From positions 1,242,001 to 1,306,000 of the forward strand of contig NC_088320.1 in the NCBI RefSeq assembly GCF_910592395.1: a stretch of 64,000 nucleotides of DNA, read 5' to 3'. A program made the position numbers and the translations under genes. Positions 1 through 10,816 of this stretch are shown piece after piece. This DNA is from Lineus longissimus (taxonomy: Eukaryota; Nemertea; Pilidiophora; Heteronemertea; Lineidae). Numbering within the stretch: position 1 is the stretch's first letter; each line of letters begins with the position of its first letter. Under the pieces are notes generated by a model. The model had not been told where the DNA came from. It worked only from the letters and a program-made list of their open reading frames with translations, and did not search any database.

Positions 1-2291
1 CAGGAGTTAATCTTCAGGAAAGATCTTATTAACAGAGTCCACCACACTTCTCAATTTCACGGTGATTGGTTTGACACATATCAACAAGCAATCCACCGAT
101 CATGGTCCAGTGATCAGTGTGTTTGACGTGGGGATTACCCTGGCTCATCGGCGCATAGTGACGTTGATTATTCTTGATGCGATCGATGACATTGCAAGGA
201 TGGCCATCGAAGTGTGAGGGAGACCTGTTGCATATTTCATTGACGAACTGTTGAACTGGGTTTCTCTTTCTGATAAAGGATTGATCTACGCTTCATGGCG
301 CTTTGAACATTTTTACCCGCTGTTAAAAGTTAATGATGTACATTGCAGTCTTTCCAATCTATGACAACCCATCAACAGACTAGCCACTGCCGGCAGAGAT
401 GGGGAAGATGGCGACAGTTTACTGATTATCAAAGCTTAAACTCACAGAATATAGCCACTCCAAGCTTTCAATTCCGATATTGAACAGTACCAATACTCGG
501 TGCTTTGATACTGCCATACTCATCATTCCTACTGCTCAGAATCCCTGATCCTCACTTGCACTTGTGCGGCAAGCTATAACCCTCTGGACATCAAAGATGA
601 CAAAAGAGTCCATTTGAATTCAAGATCATGGCCACTTCTATTCAAGCAACAATTTTAGTTGAAATAAGTTGAAGAGAAGGAAAGATACTCAACTTCAAAG
701 TGTTTTAGAAAGTATGGGAGACAGTGCTTTCATGATAGGAGACTGGCACCCTCCCCTGCCCATTTCACAAAGTTCTGTTAAATGAACCACTCAGTTGGAT
801 GGACTATAAAGGACCCTCATGTTACAAAAAACATAACTAGGTAAGTTTGTATATCTGCCCAGAGTCGCTGTGATATTTTGACACCCATAATCTGAACATG
901 GAATGCTTACATGTAGGTAACAAAAATAAAGATAAGATGATGCTACAAAGGTCAAATCGATAAAACCTAGGAGTATTATTTGACACCTTGAAGTATTCAG
1001 AGGACAACCAAATGTCATATACAGTTACCATTTCAGCTCCTTTAAAGTTGTAATGTTAACCAGGATTAAACGTCTTTGTAGTTTTTAACGCAACCTAAGA
1101 TAAGCCGCTTAGAGGCGCTAAAGTTTAATATGATACTGGCAAAGGTGACAGGGTCATCACTACTTCCTTGTTGATTTTTCAAAAAGCCATGTTCGTTGTT
1201 GCTAAGGGAGCCCTTTTTCAGCAGGATTTAATACTTAGTAGAAATTGTATTTTCAAGTTTGATATGGACAGGCTGATAAACGATTGTATCGTTGCTCGTT
1301 ATCTTCCATCAAGCGTCTCTTTGACTGGTTTGATGAGAACTCTTGCTGACAAAAGTGGCAAAATCTGAAATTAGTGAAAATGAAGAAAAATCATCAGTCC
1401 CAAAAAATTTTTGACTTTGAAAATTTTTCAGAATTTTTAACTTACCCTGGTTCCAGTGTATATTGCTTATATTCACCATTCTCTTCAATAGCCTGTCAGC
1501 CTCATTTTTTTGTCAAGCTTGCTTTGATGTTGTGCTCAGTTTGTTTGCTGTTCAAATGACACTAATTTCCAGCAAGTATTTCAGTTTTTTGCAGCTTTAG
1601 CTGATTACGCCTTTACCCACCTACAGAATATATGGCTTGTACTCATATTTTATGGAAGGGAAGGTGTTATTCTTGCTTTGGTCTGTTTGAAAGGGAAATC
1701 AAGCTTATTTCTCGCCACATTTGCCTGTTGAAAGAAATCGAGCTGTATCAGATTGAAAGGTTGCAGTACGACAGGTTTGAGATGAATGGTGTAAAATTAG
1801 TTTCTGTTACTAATCCGCTGCCACGGCAATCTATCATTTTCACTCTGTTCACTCTTACGTAAGCATTCTAAAAAGTGGCTCAGTTTTTTCAGTTGGTGAC
1901 TGACGTTTACGCTATCAACTGTGGTTTGTGTGGGAACTTGTAATGTGAACAGGCTCTGAGAAGCTGTGTTAACCTTCAGCCCTTTTTATATCAGTCTGGG
2001 ATAGAATTTAAGTTAGATCAGATTAGTGTTCATCATCCACTTTATCATCTTTAAAGTTTTCGTTCTTGATATACACCTAGCCAAGAACTAGCAATAATCA
2101 AACCAGCCTAACATATCTAATGACTAGAGGGGCATTTTATTGCCAGGTTCCCTGTTGAGTTACGATGTATTGCTCTCTGAGCTTGCTATTGGTATGCCTA
2201 GCTGGCAAAGTAGACAACATAAAATCACAGACACCGACTTTTTAGTAGGCCAATTCCAATCATTTAAGGTGATCTGGCCGATAACATGAGC

Positions 2292-2318
2292 AGTCAGCTG
2301 ATGAGAGAACAGCTGACT
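2292..2318. repeat. Small inverted repeat, hairpin copy 1
   Basis: Arms AGTCAGCTG (2292-2300) and CAGCTGACT (2310-2318) pair perfectly across a 9-nt loop. A related hairpin with the same arm and loop lengths lies about 180 bp downstream, so the two look like copies of one short element. The central CAGCTG is also an E-box, so a protein-binding role is an alternative to an RNA or DNA hairpin. Confidence 0.6.
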
Positions 2319-2471
2319 CCTCCTAGAAGGCAATAGCAATGACTTTACAAGATTTGGTAAGGAAACAACTAAGGAAACTGCCTCTTTCAGTGTGCAGGTG
2401 CCACCTCCGAATATATAATCATTTGTCATGTTTGTTATAGTTATCTCGCCTATAATCAGTGTCTCATTAGC

Positions 2472-2498
2472 AGTCAACTGATGTAAGGACAGTTGACT
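2472..2498. repeat. Small inverted repeat, hairpin copy 2
   Basis: Arms AGTCAACTG (2472-2480) and CAGTTGACT (2490-2498) pair perfectly across a 9-nt loop. Compared with the copy at 2292-2318, the left arm carries G to A and the right arm carries the matching C to T, so pairing is kept. The loop differs between copies. The function is unknown. Confidence 0.6.
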
Positions 2499-2729
2499 CA
2501 TGATAGGCATCAGTTGTTTACTCTTTGACAGAATAATTCAACATCCAAGATTGATATTCTGAAAACTCAGTAATCAGGGTGACTGTGCTTGCGAGACTGT
2601 TAAGTAGGAATACCAAGTGACCCGAGTGTTGATCATCAACATATGCGCCGGTTTTCCTCATATCCAGAAGTATTAAGGTAGCAGGAAGGGTTGGGCGTTT
2701 GTGGTTTCTGAGTCTGAGGGGGTTGGTGT

Positions 2730-2793
2730 CTGTTGACTGTGCTTTAAGAGAGACTAGACATGGCGCCAGTCTCTCTTAAAGCACAGTCAACAG
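2730..2793. repeat. Perfect 26-bp inverted repeat (palindrome) with 12-nt loop
   Basis: The left arm (2730-2755) and right arm (2768-2793) are exact reverse complements over 26 bp. The 12-nt spacer (2756-2767) contains ATGGCGCC. From the ATG at 2760, an open stretch of 17 codons leads to TTGG|GTAAGT (GT at 2812), which matches a splice donor in phase 1. Arms this perfect in old non-coding DNA suggest a recent fold-back duplication or template switch, or selection on a hairpin. No matching terminal repeats or target duplication is obvious outside the arms. Confidence 0.85.
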
Positions 2794-3842
2794 GCATTTG
2801 GTCTCAGTTGGGTAAGTACAGAATCAAGGCAGCTCAGAGAGCAATGATTGAACGATGCTGTGGACAAGTCCAAGGATACTGCATCAGTCACGACCAACTT
2901 CTCATCAGAAAGCATCACCACCAGCATATTCAATGTTCAGTTCCAACCTGTACCAGTCCAATGCACGTCTGTCATGGTCAGCAGTGGTCAGCTTAGCGCG
3001 ATATGGAACATTCTTCCGAAACTCAAGCGAGGGAGGACTATGTCACTGATAAAACAATGTGTCGAATATAACCAGTGATGCCCAGTATTGATTTCCTGTA
3101 CACTTCTTCCTTTCAACTTAGAATATAAGTTTCTCTTTGACATTCTTATTTCACGCAAAATGTTGAGAATTAAATTTAAAAACAAGAAAAGCTTTGAAAT
3201 CTGATTTTAAATGCCTGAGAGTGATTTAATTTAAGTTTTAACTATGGGCGGAACCTTGTGATTGTGCAAGTGCCTGCAAGGTGTTTTCTCAAATTAGTCA
3301 GTTGTGCCAAACACAAAGGATTAGATTATTGTAAACTGAGACAAATTTGAAAGTGAAATTAAGTTAACATTGTTTAAAACAAGCCCTGCATTTAGGTTTT
3401 TCTTTTTACTGTGTGCGCTTCTTTGAAACTCTTTGAGATGAATTCTTTATTAGCTGTGCTAGATAGCGCCTTCACCAGTTAGCAAGTCTTTGGGCAAGTG
3501 TATTGACAGTCTCGATATTCACATCAGCATGAAGTCAGAAGTGGGCTGAGACGGTGAACGGATAGGAATTAATTGACAGCTTAAAAACATTCTCAATGAG
3601 AATGGCATCAATGTCCTGGTCTCTTTCACGGAGAACTTTATTAAAACTAACATTTCAAGCCTGCATTTAGGAGAGTCATCACAACCCACTATAAGGACTG
3701 ACATTAAAGGTTAAAGGAAGTTGAAGAGAAAAGGAGCTTGTCTAAGGTACACTAATGGAAGATATTGAAGAAAGGTTTATACTGATCTCGGACTTACTAT
3801 AAGCATCTGCATTTTCTGCGAGATGGATTATTTTCGTGATGC

Positions 3843-3880
3843 ATTAGGTGCAAGCTTCAAGATTAGGTGCAAGCTTCAAG
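3843..3880. repeat. Tandem duplication, 19 bp x 2
   Basis: A 19-bp unit beginning ATTAGGTGCAAGC occurs twice in perfect tandem (3843-3861 and 3862-3880). This looks like a recent slippage or micro-duplication. Confidence 0.95.
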
Positions 3881-4053
3881 ATGCAAATACGCCAAGCTTT
3901 TCTCACAAACCCTGCCGAAGGAAGCTTTAACTTATTTTAAACATTTTGAAACGATAGAGCTGAAGCATCCTTCTAGTTTTAATGCGAGAGGCCCGGTCCA
4001 AGTAAAAGAGTAAACGCACCTCACAACAGGCCATTTACAACACTATTTCATCC

Positions 4054-4083
4054 ACTACTAACAGTCTACTACTACTAACAGTC
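4054..4083. repeat. Short direct repeat, 13 bp x 2
   Basis: ACTACTAACAGTC occurs at 4054-4066 and 4071-4083, within a CTA-rich microsatellite-like stretch. Confidence 0.9.
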
Positions 4084-7000
4084 ATATACATGATGTCTTT
4101 TTGGCAGTGACCTAATGCCAAGCATTTACTTGCATTGCGTCATGTTGACATAGACTGGTAGGCTATTGCAGCATCAATACGAAGTGATGCATCGGACTGA
4201 AATATCGGTCCATCGTAGTGACGTGGTTAATGATTCTTCCAATCCATTGCACACCTGCATATTGTGTCATTGTTCTCAGAGCACTACTATGAATCACAGA
4301 ATGAGAATGTCAGCCTGCGCAGATCGAGAAAATCTGTAAAAAAATCATTGAAAAAAATCTGTATTATTCCACTAGAATGCCCCAGACGTCAGGAAGAGGC
4401 TTCCTTTTCTGTTGTACGTAGCTCCTGCTGCCTATTATTTTACGTGTATCACACTAGCCTTTAGGCAATTCAATTTAAAACAAAATTTGAATTGGTAAAC
4501 CCCTTGTTATGACTAAGATTCGTCATTGTGTCATCCTAGTGGCTGGACATTTCTCCACGGATTTGGGTGCCGGGGATCATTTGGATCAGTTCTTGCAACA
4601 TAAACCTTGGGGATCCTGCATCAGTTTTGTTAGATATTCACTGCGTTGGCTATTGCATGGCTGAACTTCCAATAATGATATTTTGACAAGTATATATCTA
4701 GACATAATCAGTTTTTTAGGTAGTGTGTTCCCCAGGTTCTTAGGTTTTTTTTAACTTCATGATTCATCGGAGCATTGTTTGTTTTAAGGCATTATTTTCC
4801 AGTGATTGTCTTCTGAAATATTAATCAGTTGCTGATCTCTCTTGCATCACCCTCTTGTTTGCCTTGCAAATAATCCTTGACTTAGAATTACAATGGACCA
4901 GGTTTTGCGTGCCCACATTCATTTTTTTCAGGGATGCTAAGAAACATTTGTATGAACCACATTTGCTTCATATGTTTGTTTCAAATAAAGCCTTCAGAAT
5001 CTGAAAACCTTTATGTCATGATTATCTGATTAAATGATATCAAAATATTATCATAGAAAATATGATACAACAAATTTTGAGCATAGTCACTGTCTGATAA
5101 GCCCTGTTTTAAATCAATGAGCATGTAAACTTTGTTCATGAAAATTAAAAATTTTGTTGAGGGCCTGGGGGTTGAGATTTGAAAATGTTTTATATTTAGT
5201 TTTAAATAAACATTCCACAAAATTTGAAACAATGATGATTCCTCGGAATAAAACTGGAAGGTGGGCTATGTAAACAAATAACACCAAAAAACAAGCCTTA
5301 ATAAATCTTTCATAAATATGACAAACTGTGCTTGGATTTTATTGGCTCTACAATTTCTTAACAAAAGATATCGAATGAAAATTTCATCGCAAAATACGAT
5401 CTCGTGGAGACAGATAGAACTCACGGCGATGAACACTGATAGACTAAAAAATCAATTTGTCAATATGCTGAGGATAATTACCGAATTGCGTTGTATTTGC
5501 CCTAGGAAAGAACACCGTCGCTGCATTATTATGATGTTTGGTTTTCGAAGCCCGTGCAAATATTTTCACCTCGATGTATTTGACAATGTTTAAAGAGGAA
5601 ATGTGTCGTGGCTGGCAGCGTCAGTTCACACAAAATGCCATCAGAAGCGATGTGTGCTTAATTCATTGTGACAAGAACGGAATTGAAACTTTGGTCATAG
5701 AATTGCGTGAACACAAGGGATGAGAATTGACAATTTCTTTTCAGTTCCCCGAGGGATATCGCCGAGTTGGTGTAAAACATTGAATATTCAGTAACTGACA
5801 ATGTGAGACCTTTGGCCTCTGGGCCATGTGACACATTCGGTAATTTGAGAATGTATCATGATGATTTTTTTAGCCAATAAAGGATATTGGGAATGTTCAG
5901 CTCAGTCAGAAAAAAAGACATGGATATGCCTGTCAGTTCGTTTTAAATTGAGTGTCCTTGTTATGGGAGTTCCTGTTAACGCTAAGGAGACAGTCAGGTG
6001 TTTGTGACTACAACATCGTTTCTTGGAAATATTACAACTCATCCTGACCCGTCTCACAAAGTGTTACTATTCAGTTTTACACCAAGACTTGTTCCTAAAA
6101 ATCAGTTACAACCACGACTTTCACAGTACAATTGGACCTCACTAATAACTTTCATTTGCTGCAGCCGAGGAGAAGGTGCTGACCTATGTATGACTGCTGA
6201 TATAAGCACCAGTCAAACACTAAGCCAGAAGTTGCTGATAAGAAAAGGCCTGCGTTGGTTGGGTGCCTCCCTATTATCACTTACAACAGCAGTGCAGTCA
6301 TACACTTCTGCTCACAATAAAACCACGAGATGCCCAGAGCCAACCCTAACCCCGCCCACTTCAAACACAATGAGGCACCCGTTTTCAAACTTCGGTTGTA
6401 AACTATTGACCCGCAGAGAACGGATTTTGCAAAATGAAGTTATATCATTCAGTTCATGTTTGAAAGTCCTCAGTTGTTAGATGTGACTGTGATTGAAAGT
6501 GTGACAAAATGTTCTTCTTGTGGTAAAGTGACATGGCATGCTGGTTTACTCTTCTTGGTCATGGGTCCAGACCTGAGCAAGTTTTGTCGCTAGCACTGGT
6601 GGTAACTTGACTTGATGTTGAGTTCAATGGACATAACTAAAAGGGAAAACACCAAGTGAAGTTAATGCCGGCGGTGGTGACAAAACCGATTTTGAACAAT
6701 CCAGCCCTGGCCTGGCTTCCTCCATGATTGTCACTGGTCATGGTCAAGTGAGCCCTGAATTGGCCATAGCTCCTCGATACCCCTTTAGGGTTCCTCTGTG
6801 GTCGTACATGTAGTTGTGTAGTACAAAGCGTTAATCCGTTCCATTGTATTAGGTGTGTCTCAATCAGGTTACGTTTCATTTAAAAAGCCGCCAATTAAAA
6901 CGAGATCGGGTGCTGCTGCTGTTCTGATTTCAAAGCAAACCCGGGCAGTGTCTCATTTCTGCTGGAATCCGTGGTAAAAATATACAGCTTATTGGGAGTA

Positions 7001-9470
7001 AATCAAAATATGAGCATGGAATGATTTAAATTTGTCGCAGCAGCAGAATATGGTTAACATGTACTTTAAATATGCGATGCGTTTCTAAAGCTCCATTCTA
7101 AAATTCAACTGCTGCAACATATGATTCGTTATCAAGAAGGTTGATTTAGTTTGGTTTGATAGCATGAGCCACATGCTGAATTAGATTCAGCCTACTTATC
7201 CATTAGAAATATCAGTCCACATGTAATACTAAAAAATTACTTTCTCCAACAAATTTATCAAATTCAGGATTGAGGGGGGGCTTTCGTTACTTAGGGCAAA
7301 GCTTAATCCATGTCTTTACCTTTCAGAACAGCAATCTCCCTAAAAGCCATCGATGACACAAGCGGATTATCAAATTAGATAATTGCACACATTTTAATTG
7401 CTTCACTCAGTAATTTGTCATCCTAGACAGATTAACCTTAGATCGAAAAATTGGTAAATCTTGAAATTGCATTCGCTTCAATTGCTTGGAGAACTCTGAG
7501 ACGTAGCGCAAGGACGTGTCCATAAAAAAGTGATAGATCTTAATCAACTTATTTACCAGTCATAACTTGGTGTAAAGTTATAAGAAACTGTCCTGATCCC
7601 TATAAGTGATTTCCTTGAATCTGGCTGCAATCAACTTTCTCAGACTTGTAGTGGCTGACCAACAGATGATTCCCACGTCAGCTCTCCACATGAAAAGAAG
7701 GAAACCTTTGAAGGTAAAAACAAAGCGAATACCTGGGGCAATTGTTTTTTTAATCATGTTAACGAAGTTAGAAGACAACATCAACTGGCGTAGAAGTCTT
7801 TGATTGTATTGTCCCTACGGCAATCAATGAACAGGTCTTTGAAACAATAGTCATGGCAATTGCGTCGTGGTTTAGATAAGAACCTGAAATAAAGGTTGAC
7901 GATTGTCTCAAAAATCCGGCATTTTTGCTGAATTTGGGCTGTTACTTTTGTGATGGCAAAGAATACACTCTCGACAGCAAAATGGCTGTGTCCTTTATTA
8001 CATACCAAAGCCCAGAAGATTTGAAAACGTCTTCATCTTTATCAATGCTTTACTCAGTATTTTGCACTAAACATGGGTTAACATGGTTAATCACGATAAG
8101 CCTTTTCATTCAAAAAAGCACAAAATTACTAATTCATGCGTTAAGGAATACAACTGTTGCATTTAGATCTCATTTTATTGGGGGGAGGTCCTGTTCTTTG
8201 TACCTCTGTTAGTGGTCTCCTTTATTAGGGCTTGCTTCAAATAGATCCTAAGCTGGAGAGAAATAGCTTTTACCACTAGGGGGTGATATACACCAATCCC
8301 CACTCGTACTGCTTTTGATAATGGGTTTTAGCGAGAGGAGGTGATTTCCAGCTGGGTTTTGTGGAGGTGGGTAGGGTAGACCATGCAAACTTGTTTTGGT
8401 TAATGGCGACAGGTCATGAGATATTTTTTGTGATTATCTCCGACTATGCATGGTTTAAAGGTGCTGTGTTATACTGTCTCTCACAATGTTATGAAACTAA
8501 TCAAGCCTTTGGCCCATCTCCTCGGCTAACTTTCAGTTGCTTGCGTGTTCACCTGTGAACAATCGAACTGATGGAGGAGCAAACACATTACAACCAATCA
8601 CAACACACAAATGACATTACCATGGTGACTTTGACTTAAGGGTGGACGTAAATGTGATCCTGGACCAAAAGCTGGCATCGCCAAGAGCAAATGCAGATCA
8701 TGACAAAAATTAAACATTACTAATCAAATCTTACGACAATCTTGATCAAGTTACTGAAATTTGATCCAGTGCCCGAGCGAAGATTTGCACTTTTTCGCGA
8801 TTGGTTTGACATTGTTATACTCTCGTCATATCCACTGGTGACGTTTCGATGAAATTGTGGAACATTGCTCATAAAGTGTCGGATCTTGTTGGAGATTTTG
8901 TTAATCATGTATTGGGTTAAATTTGATTGGAGACAAAATTCTGTAAGCCTGCGGTTCTTTTTGATGTCTTACCAATTGGTCACATGTTAGTGGAACGTGA
9001 CTAGTTTTTAAAGACAGCCGTGGCAGATCAAAAGAGGAGAGGTACCCGGCCAATACTTTTAAAATTTCATTGCCTGATTCAATTTCTAATGTTAAAATTT
9101 CATGGTCAATTTCAACGATTTTTCTGAAATTAGGAAAGGACCTTAATAGCCTGGGAAATTTCCTGACATCTTGTTGGATATACTTTTGTCGTAGTCGTTT
9201 CCTTAACATTGGATATCATTAAAAAATAATGGGGCAAAAGAGGGTCTAAAACCAAAATAAGAGGCGAAGGCGGTTTCTCTAAGTGTAGTACTAACTAGCT
9301 TCTGGGTTGTGAATTTTTCTTGTTTTGGTCATCGAAGATGAAATTAGCCACAAAAGGTGAACAGACCAAGAAGAACAAAACATCACACGCTGCAAAAAAA
9401 GCCCAATAATTCCATCCAACACTCCCTAAAGTCTTCCAGGCGTATAGAGAACAAACCAAACCTAACCTGA

Positions 9471-9900
9471 CCACAAACGCCGAGATTCACGGTGCATTTC
9501 CTCTGGCCATTCTCCATGCGCTGCAAACTTAATTTACGAAAGGTTTCCTTTCAACGTTCGTTAATTACTGCGGGTTAATTAGATTCACACAGATCGCCCG
9601 TAGCCAATGTTTACGTTTGCTAATGCGGAGCACGGAGCATCTCTCGGCCAGTGACTCATCGTACGGCAGAATTAACGAAAGCCGATCAGATGGTGAAACA
9701 GGAAACGGGGTGGCACTTTTTTTGTTTTCTGCCATTTGGGGAAATAAGAAACGAGGAAATCTCCTTATGGTCGAGTGGATGGTGGAATTTGAGAGATGAC
9801 GAGAATCTTGGTCGTCTTCTGAACCATTTGCGGCAGTTTTGTGCCAGAATGGATAATACCTACTTTTTAAAGAGTAAGGAAAGTAACATAAGTGTCTAGT
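9471..9900. promoter_or_regulatory. Possible cis-regulatory patch with paired TTAATTA sites
   Basis: Two exact TTAATTA homeodomain-type cores lie at 9561-9567 and 9575-9581, 14 bp apart, about 1.3 turns of the helix. A mixed-composition stretch follows that is open in several frames on both strands, including a 124-codon minus-strand frame at 9565-9939. Openness in several frames together is more typical of unconstrained or non-coding DNA than of a gene. TTAATTA is a common word in A+T-rich DNA, so the regulatory call is an inference only. Confidence 0.2.
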
Positions 9901-10597
9901 TATTCTATAGTTAAAGAGGGGGAAATGTAAGGAAAGCATTCAGTTTGCATCAATTTGATTGAGTTGTATGTGTAGCCTATAATTATGATGAATATTTTGA
10001 CATTGCATCACCTTATAAATCTTTAATCATGTTTCTGAACAATTGTACGCTGATCTGTATTTCTTCTTTTTTTAATTCCTAGAACTGTAAACAATAAGTT
10101 ATTTATTCTAAATGATAGATTCAAAAATTATCCAGTAGACAAAGGTCACAATTTGCCTTATAGTCTCTGTTTATTGGAAGCTGTTTGAATATTTCAAAAG
10201 CATCATAATTTTACCTCAGAAATTTTCAGGCATTTTTAAATAGTGTTTGCTTCTATTCATAGCTAATTGATTTTAAAGGTTGTGCTTTGACATCCTGAAA
10301 GCTTTAAATCGTTTGAAAAAACAATTGAAAAATTGCCTCGGGCAGTGATATTCAACTAATATGATGAGATATTGACCGAATATTCCAATGTTGGTTGATA
10401 TTAATAATCACTTACTAAAAGATTAGGATAAATTCCTTGATATGTATATTCCCCTCATCAAAGTATGTAGTTTTATGGTGTTGTGTTCTTCCCAAAATTT
10501 ACAATTTCTTCCTAAAGAGTCAAAGGCATGAAGTATAAAATCGCAATAGAAACCAGGCGCTTCTGTAATGATTAAAGAACACTCCTTTAGCCAATCT

Positions 10598-10611
10598 CAT
10601 GAATATTCATG
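10598..10611. promoter_or_regulatory. 14-bp palindrome with POU/octamer-like core
   Basis: CATGAATATTCATG is its own reverse complement. ATGAATATTCAT resembles palindromic recognition sites of POU-domain factors. This is an isolated motif without other support, so its role is inferred. Confidence 0.2.
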
Positions 10612-10803
10612 CAGCAATTTGGTCCATCTCAGTTGAATCACTTTGAGTATTCAGCCTGCTCTCTCTATCTCATGCATTTTTTATGTTTGGCTGAAAGCAC
10701 GTTAAAACCCTGCCGCTGAGCACCGTTGGAGATTCAGAATAGATACCAGCAGGATTTAAATAATAAATAGGAATCAATATTTAAGTCTTTCGACCATCTT
10801 TAA

Positions 10804-10816
10804 CCCCCCCCCCCCC
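10804..10816. repeat. Homopolymer C13
   Basis: Thirteen consecutive C residues, with no structural context on either side. Confidence 0.95.

Larger units (their letters stand above)
1..2729. other. Unassigned non-coding DNA
   Basis: No gene is supported here. Isolated matches to the splice-donor consensus exist: ACTAG|GTAAGT with GTAAGT at 841-846 on the plus strand, and a minus-strand GTAAGT at 1440-1445. Neither is attached to an open exon with a convincing acceptor. The only structured sequence I see is the pair of small hairpins listed separately at 2292-2318 and 2472-2498. Confidence 0.5.
2794..9470. other. Unassigned non-coding DNA
   Basis: No gene is supported. Two short direct repeats are listed separately (3843-3880 and 4054-4083). 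The window's longest open frame lies here (5998-6480, plus, 160 codons). It begins with GTG, has no recognisable domain and no splice context, so I do not call it a gene. Confidence 0.5.

Noticed and set aside
2160-2510. 116-codon minus-strand frame
   Set aside because: It runs through the two small hairpins and contains no recognisable motif; the hairpin copies explain its internal similarity.
5998-6480. 160-codon plus-strand open frame, the longest in the window
   Set aside because: It starts at GTG, has no recognisable domain, no splice context and Ser/Thr-rich drift-like composition. In 64 kb of A+T-rich eukaryotic DNA one such frame is expected by chance.
9565-9939. 124-codon minus-strand frame
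   Set aside because: Two plus-strand frames are open over the same bases and no splice signals or domain are seen.
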